The notes: generated by a model not told the origin, from the sequence alone. DNA of 64,000 nt from Planctomycetaceae bacterium (GCA_021732995.1 JAKFWA010000120.1:62001-126000), one strand, 5' to 3'. Counted from the stretch's first letter, positions 9,922-20,183 are shown. A program made the numbers and translations.

Positions 9922-12561
9922 ATGGCTTTTCGTTTCGACAAACTCACCGTCAAGGCTCAAGAAGCGGTTCAGCGCGCCCAGCAACTGGCTGAGGATCGCG
10001 GGAACTCTCAATTGCTGCCGCTGCACTTACTCGCCGCCATGCTGGACGAGGAGCAAGGCTTGGTACGCCCACTCGTGCAGAAGATCGGGGCCAATGCGAA
10101 TCAACTGCGCTCTGCCGTCGATATTGAATTGAATCGACTGCCGAAGGTGTCACGACCTGACTTTCAGGTCGGGGCCAGTCCGCAGGTGATGCAGGTCTTC
10201 GACGCTGCTCAGAAGCAGGCTGACCGCATGAAGGACTCGTTCGTTTCGACCGAGCACCTGCTGCTGGGCCTAGTCGGAGTTGACGGCGACGCCAAGAAAC
10301 TGCTGGGTGTCAACGGCGTCGGGGAGCATGACATCCTCAATGCCTTGAAGACGATTCGTGGCGGACAGACCGTTACGGACCAGTCGCCCGAGGATAAGTA
10401 CCAGTCGCTGCAGAAGTACGGCAAAGACCTCGTCGAACTCGCCCGCCAGGGCAAGATCGATCCCGTCATTGGTCGTGATGCAGAGATTCGGCGCGTTATT
10501 CAGGTGCTGTCGCGACGTCGTAAGAACAACCCTGTGCTGATTGGCGAGCCGGGCGTCGGCAAGACAGCCATCGTCGAAGGCCTTGCTCAGCGCATCGTGA
10601 TGGGCGACGTGCCCCAGAACCTCAAAGAGAAGCGAGTCATCGCGCTCGATATGGGTGCGCTCATCGCTGGCGCGAAGTATCGCGGTGAGTTCGAGGACCG
10701 CTTGAAAGCCGTCTTGCGCGAAGTGACCGAAGCCGAAGGACGCGTGATTCTGTTCATCGACGAACTGCACACCGTTGTGGGTGCAGGTGCGTCCGAGGGG
10801 GCGATGGATGCGTCGAACCTGCTGAAGCCGGCCTTGGCTCGCGGTGAGCTGCACTGCGTCGGTGCGACGACTCTGGATGAGTACCGCAAGCACATCGAAA
10901 AAGATCCGGCGTTGGAGCGTCGCTTCCAGCCGGTCACGGTTCAGGAGCCGAATGTTGAGGACACCATTTCGATTCTGCGTGGCCTGAAGGCGCGCTACGA
11001 ATCGCACCATGGTGTGCGGATTACGGACGATTCGCTGATCTCGGCTGCCACTCTGTCGGACCGCTACATCTCGGATCGCTTCCTGCCGGATAAGGCCATC
11101 GACCTCGTTGATGAAGCCGCCAGCCGGTTGCGTATGGAAATCGACTCGATGCCGACGGAGATTGACGAGGCCAGCCGCACGCTGACTCGCATGCAGATTG
11201 AAGCCACCGCTCTCGCCTCGGAAACGAGTGCCGAGAGTCGTGAGCGACTGGCCGAGCTGCGCAAGCAGATCGCCAACCGCGAAGAAGAGGTCAATCAGTT
11301 GCGGGCTCGCTGGCAGTCTGAGAAGGACGTGTTGTCCAAGATCAGTCCGTTGAAGAACGAGATTGAATCTCTGCGGACGGCATATCAGCAGGCGTTTCAT
11401 CAGGCTCAGCAGACGCATCGCAATGAGGACTTCATCGCGGCGTTTGAAACTGAGAAGAAGCTGAAGCACGCCGAGGCCGAACTGACTGAGCAGGAGAAGA
11501 AGGTCACCGAAGTCGCCGACGCGAATGGCGAACGTCTGCTGCGGGAAGAGGTCACATCTGAAGACATTGCAAAAGTGGTCAGCACCTGGACCGGGATTCC
11601 GGTCTCACGCATGCTGCAAAGCGAACGTGAGAAGCTGCTGCACATGGAAGACGACTTGCATCGTCGCATCATGTCGCAGGACGCGGCCGTGCGTGCGGTG
11701 TCGGACGCCGTGCGTCGATCGCGTTCAGGCCTGCAAGACCGCAATCGCCCGATCGGGTCGTTCATCTTCCTCGGTCCGACCGGTGTAGGAAAAACGGAGC
11801 TCTGTAAAGCACTCGCCGAGTTCTTGTTCGATGATGAACGTGCGATGGTGCGCATCGACATGAGCGAGTTCATGGAGAAGCACTCAGTCTCGCGGCTGAT
11901 CGGAGCTCCTCCCGGCTACGTGGGGTATGAGGAAGGCGGCAAACTGACGGAAGCGGTGCGACGCCAGCCGTACTGCGTGATCCTGCTGGACGAAATCGAG
12001 AAGGCGCATCGCGACGTGTTCAACGTGCTGTTGCAGTTACTCGACGATGGTCGTCTGACGGATAGCCACGGTCGCACCGTGGACTTCTCAAATACGATCG
12101 TCGTGATGACGTCGAACATCGGCAGTCAGGCCATCATTCAGTTGGCCGAAACGCGCGGTACCAATGATGAAGGCACGATTCAGGAAGCGGCCATGAACGC
12201 GCTGCGACGTGAATTCCTGCCCGAGTTCCTCAACCGTATTGACGACGTGATTGTGTTCCGTCCGCTGGGAGCGGGCGAGATTCGTTCGATTGTCGATCTG
12301 CAGTTGAAGCGACTGGAGAAGCAACTCGACGAAAACGGTTTCAAGCTGAATGTCACTACGGCAGCTCGCGAACTGCTGGCGGCAGAAGGCTATGACCCGG
12401 CCTACGGGGCGCGACCGTTGAAGCGAGTGATTCAACAGCGGATTCAGAATCAGTTGGCGAAGTATCTGCTGTCCGGCCAGTTCGAAGTGGGATCTGAGAT
12501 CGTGGTCGATGCCGCGAATGGCGAGTTCGCCTTCAACGCCCGTGCGGTGGCTGCAGCATAA
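9922..12561 (+). CDS. clpB: ATP-dependent disaggregase chaperone ClpB
   Basis: An 879-residue Hsp100 protein of normal family length, which extracts and refolds aggregated proteins in the cytoplasm with the DnaK system. The N-terminal Clp-N repeats cover roughly residues 1-145. AAA-1 has Walker A GEPGVGKT and Walker [11 protein letters not shown]. The long coiled-coil middle domain (about residues 400-530) separates ClpB from ClpA and ClpC. AAA-2 has [19 protein letters not shown] and a Walker B within [11 protein letters not shown]. The C-terminal D2-small domain includes [15 protein letters not shown]. The ATG at 9922 has GAGGAGA upstream. It is monocistronic, with a hairpin ahead of it and hairpins after it. 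Confidence 0.97.
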   Translation: MAFRFDKLTVKAQEAVQRAQQLAEDRGNSQLLPLHLLAAMLDEEQGLVRPLVQKIGANANQLRSAVDIELNRLPKVSRPDFQVGASPQVMQVFDAAQKQADRMKDSFVSTEHLLLGLVGVDGDAKKLLGVNGVGEHDILNALKTIRGGQTVTDQSPEDKYQSLQKYGKDLVELARQGKIDPVIGRDAEIRRVIQVLSRRRKNNPVLIGEPGVGKTAIVEGLAQRIVMGDVPQNLKEKRVIALDMGALIAGAKYRGEFEDRLKAVLREVTEAEGRVILFIDELHTVVGAGASEGAMDASNLLKPALARGELHCVGATTLDEYRKHIEKDPALERRFQPVTVQEPNVEDTISILRGLKARYESHHGVRITDDSLISAATLSDRYISDRFLPDKAIDLVDEAASRLRMEIDSMPTEIDEASRTLTRMQIEATALASETSAESRERLAELRKQIANREEEVNQLRARWQSEKDVLSKISPLKNEIESLRTAYQQAFHQAQQTHRNEDFIAAFETEKKLKHAEAELTEQEKKVTEVADANGERLLREEVTSEDIAKVVSTWTGIPVSRMLQSEREKLLHMEDDLHRRIMSQDAAVRAVSDAVRRSRSGLQDRNRPIGSFIFLGPTGVGKTELCKALAEFLFDDERAMVRIDMSEFMEKHSVSRLIGAPPGYVGYEEGGKLTEAVRRQPYCVILLDEIEKAHRDVFNVLLQLLDDGRLTDSHGRTVDFSNTIVVMTSNIGSQAIIQLAETRGTNDEGTIQEAAMNALRREFLPEFLNRIDDVIVFRPLGAGEIRSIVDLQLKRLEKQLDENGFKLNVTTAARELLAAEGYDPAYGARPLKRVIQQRIQNQLAKYLLSGQFEVGSEIVVDAANGEFAFNARAVAAA

Positions 12562-12567
12562 GTCATG

Positions 12568-12610
12568 GCCCAGCTCGTAGTGACGAGGGGGAGTCTTTCG
12601 CGGGCTGGGC
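12568..12610 (+). terminator. Inverted repeat after clpB
   Basis: GCCCAGC and GCTGGGC can pair around a loop of about 29 bases, starting seven bases after the clpB stop. There is no clear T-run, so it is a weak terminator candidate. Confidence 0.35.
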
Positions 12611-12690
12611 TTCACAATCTTGGCTGGCAGACCACAATATGGGTCGTCGGGCGATCACGACGATTCTGTTCGTCAACCTGCTAAACTGAC

Positions 12691-12747
12691 ACTGGGTGAC
12701 GCGTCTCCGAATTCAACGGGTGACTCGGCACCCAGTTTTCTTTTTAC
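12691..12747 (+). terminator. Rho-independent terminator or attenuator before the ABC-F gene
   Basis: ACTGGGTG pairs with CACCCAGT and is followed at once by TTTCTTTTT. A second GGGTG at about 12718 can pair with the same CACCC, giving two mutually exclusive hairpins. It lies about 70 bases before the ABC-F start. It may terminate clpB transcription or attenuate the downstream gene. Confidence 0.6.
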
Positions 12748-12817
12748 TGAAGCAACACGACAGCATTCTGTCGCCCGTTGGCGAATGATACGTGCAGGCT
12801 GCCCGCAAGGACTTTTC

Positions 12818-14725
12818 ATGGCGTTACTGAGTTTGAAGGATGTGAGTTTCACCTACGGCGGTCGCAACCTGCTCGAAACGGTGACCGTGCAGATTGAACG
12901 CGGTGATCGAGTGGGCCTGCTCGGCCGCAACGGTTGCGGCAAGTCGACTCTCATGAAGCTCATCAACGGTGAACTGAATCCCGACAACGGTGAGATTGTC
13001 CGCGAGCCGGGTTTGCGCGTCGGGCGGCTGATTCAGGAGGTGCCGACCTCTTCCGCCAGCGCTGTGCAGGACGTCATCGCGGAAGGACTCGGAGCCGAAG
13101 GCGCGTTGCTGGCGCGGTATCATGCGCTCTGCGTGCAACTGGGGCAGAAGTCGACGAAAGCCATCGAGGACGAACTGCATCAGATTGAACATGAACTGAA
13201 TCAGCGCGGCGGCTGGGACCTGCAGGCCAAAGTCGACCGCGTATTGTCGCAGATGAGTCTCGACGGCGCGGCGCAGTTCTCAACATTGTCGTCTGGCATG
13301 CGGCGCCGTGTCCTGCTGGCTCAGGCACTCGTCAGTGAGCCCGACCTGCTGCTGCTCGACGAACCAACAAACCACCTCGATATTGAATCGATCGACTGGC
13401 TCGAAGACTTTTTGCTGCGGTACGACGGCACCTTGCTGTTCGTGACGCACGACCGGCAGTTTCTGCGGAAGCTGTCAACACGCATCATCGAAATCGATCG
13501 CGGCAAGTTGTTGGATGTGGCCTGCAGCTACGAGGCTTTCCAGCAACGTAAAGAGGCATTGTTGGATGCAGAAGCTCAGCAGCAAGCCTTGTTCGACAAG
13601 AAGCTGGCGCAAGAGGAAGTTTGGATTCGGCAAGGCGTGAAAGCACGACGCACGCGCAGTGAAGCCCGCATTCGTGAACTCGTCAAAATGCGCGAGCAGC
13701 GGCGAGAGCGGCTATCGCGCGTGGGCAACGTGAAGATGATCGTGCAGGAGGCCGAGCGGTCAGGCCAGCTGGTCACCGAGGCCAAGTCGATCAGCTTTCA
13801 ATATGGCGACAAAGCCATCATCCGTGACTTCTCGACGGTCATCATGCGCGGTGATCGAGTCGGCCTGATCGGTCGCAACGGCGCGGGGAAAAGCACACTG
13901 CTGAAGCTGTTGCTCGGACAGTTGCAGCCAACCGGCGGCTCGTTGCGAATCGGTACGCGCGTCGAAGTGGCGTACTTCGACCAACTGCGCGAGCAACTCG
14001 ATGAGACCAAAACGGCTCAGGAGAATGTCAGTGACGGGCAGGACATGCTGCTGATCAACGGCGTGAAGAAGCATGTGCTCGGATACCTGCAGGATTTTCT
14101 GTTTTCTCCCGAACGCGCCCGCACGCTGGTGAAGTACCTGTCAGGTGGCGAACGCAATCGCTTGCTGCTCGCACGGCTGCTGACGAAGCCATCCAATGTG
14201 CTGGTGCTCGACGAACCGACTAATGACCTCGACGCCGAAACGATGGAACTGCTCGAAGAGATGCTGGGTTCCTATCCCGGCACGGTGCTGCTGGTGAGCC
14301 ATGATCGCGAGTTCTTGAACAACGTCGTTACGAGCACCTTTGCGTTCGAAGACGACGGCCATGTGCGGGAATACAACGGCGGGTACGACGACTGGCTGCG
14401 TCAGCGCGGTGCCAGCAAGCAGGCAGCCAGGGCGGCCGCTCAGCAACCGACAGCCGCGGTTCCTGAGGTAAAGCCAGAACCAACTCCCGCACTGAAATCC
14501 GTTCCGACTCGTAAGCTGAGCTTCAAAGAGCAGCGGGAACTCGAAGCCTTACCCGGTCTAATTGACGAACTCGAAACTGAGATTGCAAAACTTCAGGCCG
14601 AGATGGCATCTCCCGGTTTCTACCAGCGCCCCAAGGCGGAACTCTCGACTGCCGGAACGCGCCTGGCTGAACTGGAAGCGGAGTTAGCGACCGCCTTCAA
14701 GAAGTGGACTGAACTTGACGCCTAG
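12818..14725 (+). CDS. ABC-F family ATPase (Uup-like)
   Basis: A 635-residue soluble protein with two ABC cassettes and no membrane segment, the ABC-F arrangement. These proteins act on ribosomes; Uup is the closest type because a charged C-terminal coiled coil (about residues 560-635) follows the second cassette. Cassette 1 has GRNGCGKSTLMKL, LSSGMRRRVLLAQAL and LLLLDEPTNHLD. Cassette 2 has GRNGAGKSTLLKLLL, LSGGERNRLLLARLL and VLVLDEPTNDLD. The linker between the cassettes is rich in Arg and Lys. The ATG at 12818 begins MALLSLKDVSFTYGG directly at the family N-terminus. An open frame continues upstream to 12620 but crosses the terminator and looks non-coding. Confidence 0.9.
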   Translation: MALLSLKDVSFTYGGRNLLETVTVQIERGDRVGLLGRNGCGKSTLMKLINGELNPDNGEIVREPGLRVGRLIQEVPTSSASAVQDVIAEGLGAEGALLARYHALCVQLGQKSTKAIEDELHQIEHELNQRGGWDLQAKVDRVLSQMSLDGAAQFSTLSSGMRRRVLLAQALVSEPDLLLLDEPTNHLDIESIDWLEDFLLRYDGTLLFVTHDRQFLRKLSTRIIEIDRGKLLDVACSYEAFQQRKEALLDAEAQQQALFDKKLAQEEVWIRQGVKARRTRSEARIRELVKMREQRRERLSRVGNVKMIVQEAERSGQLVTEAKSISFQYGDKAIIRDFSTVIMRGDRVGLIGRNGAGKSTLLKLLLGQLQPTGGSLRIGTRVEVAYFDQLREQLDETKTAQENVSDGQDMLLINGVKKHVLGYLQDFLFSPERARTLVKYLSGGERNRLLLARLLTKPSNVLVLDEPTNDLDAETMELLEEMLGSYPGTVLLVSHDREFLNNVVTSTFAFEDDGHVREYNGGYDDWLRQRGASKQAARAAAQQPTAAVPEVKPEPTPALKSVPTRKLSFKEQRELEALPGLIDELETEIAKLQAEMASPGFYQRPKAELSTAGTRLAELEAELATAFKKWTELDA

Positions 14726-14798
14726 CAGCGTCCGCGGTGCTGCGATCGCCACACACCCATCGAATTGCAGAGCGATCTTGTCCGACGGACCGGTCGCT

Positions 14799-14997
14799 TA
14801 GGGGACTGTCCGAGTCGTCGTAGGTTGGGATTCCATCCCGACCAGCAGCAGCGGGGACAAGTTCGGCAATTGGCACGATGACACATCGTCAAGAACTAGA
14901 CAGCGGGCTCTGAATTGCTTGCTGCCTGAACTGACGTAAGTCGCCGGACTCGCAGACGGGTTGAGAAGGATTCTCAACCTACTCGGACACATTCCTA
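14799..14997. repeat. MITE-like intergenic repeat, copy B
   Basis: About 199 bp, in the same orientation as the copy at 9470-9689. The left end is TAGGGGACTGTCCGAGT, followed by CGTAGGTTGGGATTCC. The right end, read in reverse, starts TAGGAATGTGTCCGAGT and continues AGGTTGAGAATCC. The two copies are near-identical at the ends and more diverged in the middle. The last three bases are the stop codon of the minus-strand haem/LamG gene, so this copy also supplies a gene stop. It fills most of the space between the ABC-F gene and that gene. Confidence 0.75.
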
Positions 14998-17900
14998 GTC
15001 CACGTACAGGAACTCGCTGGAGTTCAGCAAGACGTGACAGAGATCGGACAGGGCGCGTTGAGGAACTCCGCTGCGGGCTGACTCGGGGGGCTGAGTGATG
15101 GCAGTCAGATCGCGGCCTTTGCCGGATTGGTCCTGGCCAAGCTGGGTTCTGGTGTTGAAGTTCCAGGAACCCACGACCTCGCGGCCGTTACCGTCCTCAT
15201 CGATCAATTCACTCTGTTGAAGTGTGGCTGCGGACAGGCGGACCTGATCGATCAGGCCATCCCAGCGAGCTCGCTTCGTTCCGTCGCGGTCACCCATTGT
15301 CATGCGGAAATCGGGTTGAATGCCGCTCACGACCTTGTGCGTTGCGGAGGCGATCTGCAGCACGGCGTCTGGGTCTCCGAGATCCTTCAAGTAGAAGGTG
15401 ATGCCTTTTTCTGAAGTCTCCGAGAGCTGAACGGCAGCAGCGACGTAGTAGGGACGGTTCAACTCCAGGCGGAAGTTCGAGACCACGACCTCATACGTCA
15501 GCTTTCCATCCGCAGCGTCGCCGACCAATTGCAGGATCAGGTTGCGAGGTTGGTGCTTCGATTGGGCGCTGGTGACGCCCAAGCCCCAACCGCGATGCGC
15601 TGAGTCGCCGTCCCACTGCGAGACGATGGTGCGCACGCTGGTGTCCGAGTATATCGAACGCAGTTGCACGATCGCTTCGACAGTGAAGTCCCCGGAGATG
15701 GCCTGCTGGGTGTCAGCGAGCTTCCATTGGGGCAACGCGCTGGCGCCATTCAACTCGATGGCCGGGCTATTGGTTACGGGAAAGGTTGCTGTGAGTGTGG
15801 CGGGGTCAGGGGGACTTTGAGTTTCGCCGCCCGAACGCAGGAAGTGTACTGCCGAGGCAAGTTCTGACTCATTCGGCAAGCGACCGTAGGCCAGTCGCCA
15901 GGCGGCGTTGGCTGCAGCCTTCAACGGGTCTGATTTCGCGGCGGGGTCATTCGCCACCAACGAGTCGACGCGTTTCGAAAAGCCTTTGGACCGCGAGAGC
16001 GGGAAGGCGCCGTTGATCATCAGCAACGACTGGTTGGGCGTCGTTGTTACGTTGCGTCGTGCGGTGCTGTTGAAGCCGTCGGTGGCGTCGAACGAGTAGA
16101 GCAGGGGGTCAGGCGCGTTTCGCATCTGACGCAGGTAGATCGAACGGCGCGGCTTGCCGGCATCCACGCTGGGGCCGCCGAGTTCGTTATCGAGTTCCCC
16201 AGACGCCGCGAGCATGGCATCGCGTACTTGCTCAGCATCCAGTCGACGCACATCCCAGCGCCAGCGCAGGCGCGTCGTCGGGTCGACCTTCAAGGCACGT
16301 TCGGGCGACGGGTTTGTCGCCGACTGCCGGTAGGTGGCCGAGTTCACAATCAGGCGGTGCAGTTCTTTGAATTGACCGTTGTGACTCAGAAAGTAGCGCG
16401 TCAACCAGTCGAGCAACTCTGGATGGGTTGGTGGTTCGCCGAGGTGCCCGAAGTCACTGGCTGTGGGAACGATGCCCATACCAAAATGACCTTGCCAGAT
16501 GCGGTTCACGACGACACGCGGGGTCAGCGGGTTCTGGGGATCAGCGACCCAACGCGCGAGAGCGGCTCGGCGCCCGGTCGATTGCGGAGCTGTAGCAAGT
16601 GGTTCGATCGTGCTCGGCTCGGGGCTCAGAATCGTCAGCTTGCCTGGGGTGATGTCGCGTTGCTTCCGGTCTCCCGGGATCAACGTCTTCGCCGGAGTCA
16701 GTGACGCATCGGTGACAGTCATTGCGGTCGGCAGCGCTGCGGGCTTCATGGAATCGAACTTGGCCAACTGCTCGTTGAGTTCCGTCAGCCGTTTCTTGTC
16801 ATCTTCCTTCGGCTTGATGCTGGCATATTCGTAATCGATCTGCCGACGCATCAGGTCCATCAACTGGTGCTCTTCGGCACTTCTTTCTTCCGGAGACTTA
16901 TCTGCGATGGCGCGAATGTCCGGGGGGAATTTGTTGACGGCACCGGGCTTGGCCTTCGCGATGTAGGGAGCGCGGATCTTCTCGATCTCATCGCGAATCG
17001 CTTTGGTCGCCTGCTCCCATTCAGCCAGCTTCTTGTTGTGAGCAGCCAGTTCATCAGCCTTCGCGACAGGCAGGCTGTCTTGCGGCAGAATCGATGAGAA
17101 GTGGGCCTGCAATCGAAAATAATCTTCGCGCAGGATCGGGTCGAACTTGTGATCGTGGCACTTCGCGCACCCGATGGAGAACCCGAAGAACACCTCACCA
17201 GTGACATCGGTAAGCTCGTCCAGAATCGCCTGCCAGTGCGTGCGGGCATCGCGCTGGTTGTATTCGTAGAGGTAGAGCCGCCAGTAACCGGTGGCGACTC
17301 TCGCGTCCGGGTTCAGGGGATCCAGTTCATCTCCCGCAATCTGCTCAGAGGCGAATTGCGAGAACGGCTTGTCGCTGTTCAGTGAGGAGATCACGTAATC
17401 GCGATACCGCCACATGTCAGGGCGGTAGTCGTCCTTGCGGTAGCCGTCTGACTCGTTGTAGCGGATCAGATCGAACCATTGCCGAGCCCAGCGTTCGCCG
17501 TAGCGCGGACTGGCCAACAGGCGATCAACCAGTTGCTCGTAGGCTTTGGGCGACTCGTCCTTCACGAATGCTTCGACATCCTCGGGACTGGGAGGCAAGC
17601 CGGTGAGATCAAAGTACAGACGACGGATCAGCGTCGCGCGTGACGCTTCGGGGGCTGGGCTGATGTCTTCGCGCTTCAGGCGACTGAGGATGAACCGATC
17701 AATCTCATTGCGCGACCAGGCATCGTTTTCGATTTGCGGGGCGGCTACTTCGGCGAGCGGCTGAAACGCCCACCACTTCTTGTCTTCGTCGCTGATCCCG
17801 TGACCGCCACCTTTGCGGGCTGTGCCCGTGCCCGTCGACTTGGGTTCGTCTGGCCAGTAGGCGCCGGCGGCGACCCACTGTGTGAGTGTGGCGATCTCTT

Positions 17901-18222
17901 CCGCCGACAGTTTTCCATCCGGCGGCATCTCAAAAGATTCGTAGCGAATCGCCTGAATCAGCAGGCTCTCGTCCGGCTTACCGGGCTTGAGGACTTCGCC
18001 CGACTCACCGCCAGAGAAAACGCCTTCCCGGATGTCGAGTCGCAGGCCGCCGCGCTGCTTACGCTCGTCATGGCACTTGAAGCACTTTTCTGCCAGCAAC
18101 GGACGCACGCGATTTTCAAAGAACTTGCGAGCGTCTGCCTGCGGTTCGGCAGCCTGAATGGTCCAGCCCTGACAGGCCGTGACGAATCCGACGATGAACA
18201 GACTGAGGCGCGTAAATGTCAT
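14995..18222 (-). CDS. Planctomycete c-type haem protein with DUF1549, LamG and DUF1553 domains
   Basis: A 1,075-residue exported protein. Residues 1-24 form a signal peptide (LSLFIVGFVTACQG core). Next comes a planctomycete-type cytochrome c domain with the haem site CFKCH followed by GGLRLD, then DUF1549 (PSCyt2) with a further CAKCHDHKFDP motif. A central linker is rich in Lys and Glu, followed by DUF1553 (PSD1, starting around NPLTPRVVVNRIW). A LamG/concanavalin-like fold occupies about residues 800-1000. The family is almost restricted to Planctomycetes and is expanded there. Roles in polysaccharide or sulfatide breakdown have been proposed but not shown. The start at 18222 gives the signal peptide; an upstream in-frame ATG at 18339 would bury it. 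Confidence 0.92.
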   Translation of the reverse strand: MTFTRLSLFIVGFVTACQGWTIQAAEPQADARKFFENRVRPLLAEKCFKCHDERKQRGGLRLDIREGVFSGGESGEVLKPGKPDESLLIQAIRYESFEMPPDGKLSAEEIATLTQWVAAGAYWPDEPKSTGTGTARKGGGHGISDEDKKWWAFQPLAEVAAPQIENDAWSRNEIDRFILSRLKREDISPAPEASRATLIRRLYFDLTGLPPSPEDVEAFVKDESPKAYEQLVDRLLASPRYGERWARQWFDLIRYNESDGYRKDDYRPDMWRYRDYVISSLNSDKPFSQFASEQIAGDELDPLNPDARVATGYWRLYLYEYNQRDARTHWQAILDELTDVTGEVFFGFSIGCAKCHDHKFDPILREDYFRLQAHFSSILPQDSLPVAKADELAAHNKKLAEWEQATKAIRDEIEKIRAPYIAKAKPGAVNKFPPDIRAIADKSPEERSAEEHQLMDLMRRQIDYEYASIKPKEDDKKRLTELNEQLAKFDSMKPAALPTAMTVTDASLTPAKTLIPGDRKQRDITPGKLTILSPEPSTIEPLATAPQSTGRRAALARWVADPQNPLTPRVVVNRIWQGHFGMGIVPTASDFGHLGEPPTHPELLDWLTRYFLSHNGQFKELHRLIVNSATYRQSATNPSPERALKVDPTTRLRWRWDVRRLDAEQVRDAMLAASGELDNELGGPSVDAGKPRRSIYLRQMRNAPDPLLYSFDATDGFNSTARRNVTTTPNQSLLMINGAFPLSRSKGFSKRVDSLVANDPAAKSDPLKAAANAAWRLAYGRLPNESELASAVHFLRSGGETQSPPDPATLTATFPVTNSPAIELNGASALPQWKLADTQQAISGDFTVEAIVQLRSIYSDTSVRTIVSQWDGDSAHRGWGLGVTSAQSKHQPRNLILQLVGDAADGKLTYEVVVSNFRLELNRPYYVAAAVQLSETSEKGITFYLKDLGDPDAVLQIASATHKVVSGIQPDFRMTMGDRDGTKRARWDGLIDQVRLSAATLQQSELIDEDGNGREVVGSWNFNTRTQLGQDQSGKGRDLTAITQPPESARSGVPQRALSDLCHVLLNSSEFLYVD

Positions 18223-18489
18223 CGTTCCGCTCAAAGAATAGAGTGGTCGAAATCGAACGGGCCGCTGAGATTCCCGTCGATTCTGAGATCGTGTCGGACA
18301 ATGAGTATAGCCGGGAGATTCACGACTCCTAGACTTCACTCGAAAGATCTACCGTACTGGCTTCAAGTGCCTCTTTTCCGATTTCTGAGGAACTGCGACG
18401 CCGAGTCATTGCGGCTTTCGGGCTGCCTTGCGAGCGGAAGGGGGCTCCATATAATCAATTGCAGTCAGGCATCTTTGTGGCACAACTCG

Positions 18490-18503
18490 CTCTTCGCGAA
18501 GAG
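18490..18503. promoter_or_regulatory. Palindrome in the divergent haem protein/nuoI intergenic region
   Basis: CTCTTCGCGAAGAG is a perfect 14-bp palindrome in the 323-bp interval (18223-18545) between the divergent haem/LamG gene and nuoI. A second small inverted repeat, GCGTC and GACGC, lies just before nuoI at about 18515-18532. Either could be an operator; no promoter consensus was recognised, and nothing else was seen in this interval. Confidence 0.3.
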
Positions 18504-18545
18504 TGGTTTGCGATGCGTCGGTGATTAGACGCCTTTGGGGACACC

Positions 18546-19094
18546 ATGATTACGTGGGTTAGGAACGTCGTCCGCACCGTATGGACTGTCTTGCATGGAA
18601 TGTGGGTCACCATTTGGACGATGGTGAAGACCTACCGTCGCCGAACATTTGCGGAAATTTACGAATATCCTGAAACGCCAGTGCCCGTGAAGGCTCGCTA
18701 CCGCGGCTTTCATCGTTTTGACCTGACAACCTGTATCGGTTGCGAAAAGTGTGCTGCCGCGTGCCCGGTGGATTGCATCTACATCCACAAAGAGAAGGCG
18801 CCGGTTGGTAAAGGCTTTCGTATCAACGGGTTCGCGATCGACTATACGAAGTGCATGTTCTGTGCTTTGTGTGTCGAGCCGTGTCCTGTTGACTGCATTT
18901 TCATGGGGTCCAACTACGACCTCAGCTGCTTCAGCCGGGATGGTTGCATCGTCGACTACGCCAAGTTGCCGCTGACGGTGGCTTGGGGGCGAGCAACGCT
19001 GAATCCGACGGCGGTGGCTGAGTCCAAAGTGCTGTACGAGCCTGTCTGGGTGAAGGGTGAACCCAGCCCGTTCGGTGTAGGCGCAGAGGAGTAA
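18546..19094 (+). CDS. nuoI: NADH-quinone oxidoreductase subunit I
   Basis: A 182-residue 2x[4Fe-4S] ferredoxin-like subunit of complex I, which passes electrons toward the quinone site. Two cluster motifs are intact: [15 protein letters not shown] (residues 63-77) and [15 protein letters not shown] (residues 103-117). The N-terminus has the amphipathic Trp-rich helix seen in this subunit. It is the first gene of a complex I block (nuoI, DUF2203, nuoA, nuoC, nuoD), an order unlike the standard nuoA-N operon, where nuoI lies late. Confidence 0.95.
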   Translation: MITWVRNVVRTVWTVLHGMWVTIWTMVKTYRRRTFAEIYEYPETPVPVKARYRGFHRFDLTTCIGCEKCAAACPVDCIYIHKEKAPVGKGFRINGFAIDYTKCMFCALCVEPCPVDCIFMGSNYDLSCFSRDGCIVDYAKLPLTVAWGRATLNPTAVAESKVLYEPVWVKGEPSPFGVGAEE

Positions 19095-19102
19095 TCGAGA
19101 TC

Positions 19103-19558
19103 ATGTCTTCAGCTGACTCTGCGGTGCGGCGACTGTTCACGATCGACGAAGCGAATCAACGAATTCCGCTCGTGCGAGCGATCGTGCAGGATATCGTTGA
19201 CATGTATCGCGATCTGAGCGAACGCCGGGAGCGTCTGGAGAATGTGAAACGGATTCGAGGTCAGTCGCAGACTGGGCGGATGTACTCGGAAGAACTCGAT
19301 CAGATCGAAGCGGACATCGAACGCGACGAAGAAAAGCTGATGGGCTACGTCCATGAGCTGTCTGATCTGGGAGTTGAACTCAAAGACCCACGCTCGGGAT
19401 TGATCGACTTCGCGGCTCAGCTCGACGAGCGCGTCGTCTACCTGTGCTGGAAGCTGGGCGAGAACGATATCGAGCACTGGCATGAACTGGATGCCGGGTT
19501 CGCCGGGCGGCAACCCATCGCGCCGGACATGTTCCATGCTCCGCCAGAATTAAGTTAG
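19103..19558 (+). CDS. DUF2203 family protein
   Basis: A 151-residue soluble, highly charged, helical protein beginning RRLFTIDEANQRIPLVRAI. The opening FTIDEAN and the later DPRSGLIDF and VYLCWKLGE match DUF2203, a family of unknown function. It starts eight bases after nuoI and lies inside the complex I block, so it is co-transcribed and may help assemble or regulate the complex; that is inference from position only. Its central part (residues 25-85) is predicted coiled coil. Confidence 0.8.
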   Translation: MSSADSAVRRLFTIDEANQRIPLVRAIVQDIVDMYRDLSERRERLENVKRIRGQSQTGRMYSEELDQIEADIERDEEKLMGYVHELSDLGVELKDPRSGLIDFAAQLDERVVYLCWKLGENDIEHWHELDAGFAGRQPIAPDMFHAPPELS

Positions 19559-19637
19559 TGGGTTGAGCAACGAGGTTTCCGCCGGGACGGTGGGAAACGG
19601 CACGAACTGAAAACGGATATCACGAACTCGGACGAAT

Positions 19638-20183
19638 ATGACAGACCTTGTATTCCATTTTGTGCTGTTCACCTTGGCCGGTGTGGGCCTTGTGGCCGCC
19701 CCGATGATCCTTGGCAAGCTCGTCCGTCCGACATTGCCAACTCCGCAAAAGGACTCTGTTTACGAGTGCGGTGAAGCGACCATCGGATCGAGCTTCATTC
19801 AGTTCGACTTGCGGTTTTATACGGTTGCTTTGTTATTCATCGTGTTCGACGTGGAAGTTGCGTTCTTCTTCCCGTGGTCGACGATCTATGGCAACTTTAT
19901 GCAGTTGACGGATACGCGATTGGCTGACTCAGCTCGCATGATGATCACTGAGAAAGTGTTGAATCAGCCCGCCGGAAGTTTGCCTGCCTCGGAAGCGATT
20001 TCGGCGGCAACCGCGCTGCAGTTCGGCTGGTTTGCCTTCGCTGACATCCTGGTGTTCTTCGGCGTGCTGCTCGTGGGCTTTGCCTACGTGTGGAAACGCG
20101 GCGATCTGGAATGGGTGAAGGTGATGCCCAGCCATCGTCGCAAGGGTGCTGCCGCAGCCGCAGCAGTGACAGAAGCGACCTGA
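19638..20183 (+). CDS. nuoA: NADH-quinone oxidoreductase subunit A
   Basis: A 181-residue membrane subunit of complex I (ND3/NuoA type). Diagnostic signals are VYECGEATIGSSFIQFDLRFY and LLFIVFDVEVAFFFPWS, the conserved loop and second helix around the quinone channel. There are three transmembrane segments, at about residues 5-25, 60-80 and 130-150. The loop between helices 2 and 3 is longer than in enteric NuoA and carries extra residues around 85-125. The C-terminus ends in an Ala-rich tail. nuoC follows after 82 bp; no nuoB lies between them. Confidence 0.93.
   Translation: MTDLVFHFVLFTLAGVGLVAAPMILGKLVRPTLPTPQKDSVYECGEATIGSSFIQFDLRFYTVALLFIVFDVEVAFFFPWSTIYGNFMQLTDTRLADSARMMITEKVLNQPAGSLPASEAISAATALQFGWFAFADILVFFGVLLVGFAYVWKRGDLEWVKVMPSHRRKGAAAAAAVTEAT

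Noticed and set aside
10270-11469. 399-residue minus-strand open frame opposite clpB
   Set aside because: It lies fully antisense to a secure clpB gene and has no recognisable domain; codon bias of clpB on the other strand keeps it open.
12620-12817. Upstream extension of the ABC-F protein
   Set aside because: The added segment crosses a terminator-like hairpin and does not match ABC-F N-termini.
18223-18339. Upstream extension of the haem/LamG protein
   Set aside because: It would place 39 Arg/Ser-rich residues before an evident signal peptide.
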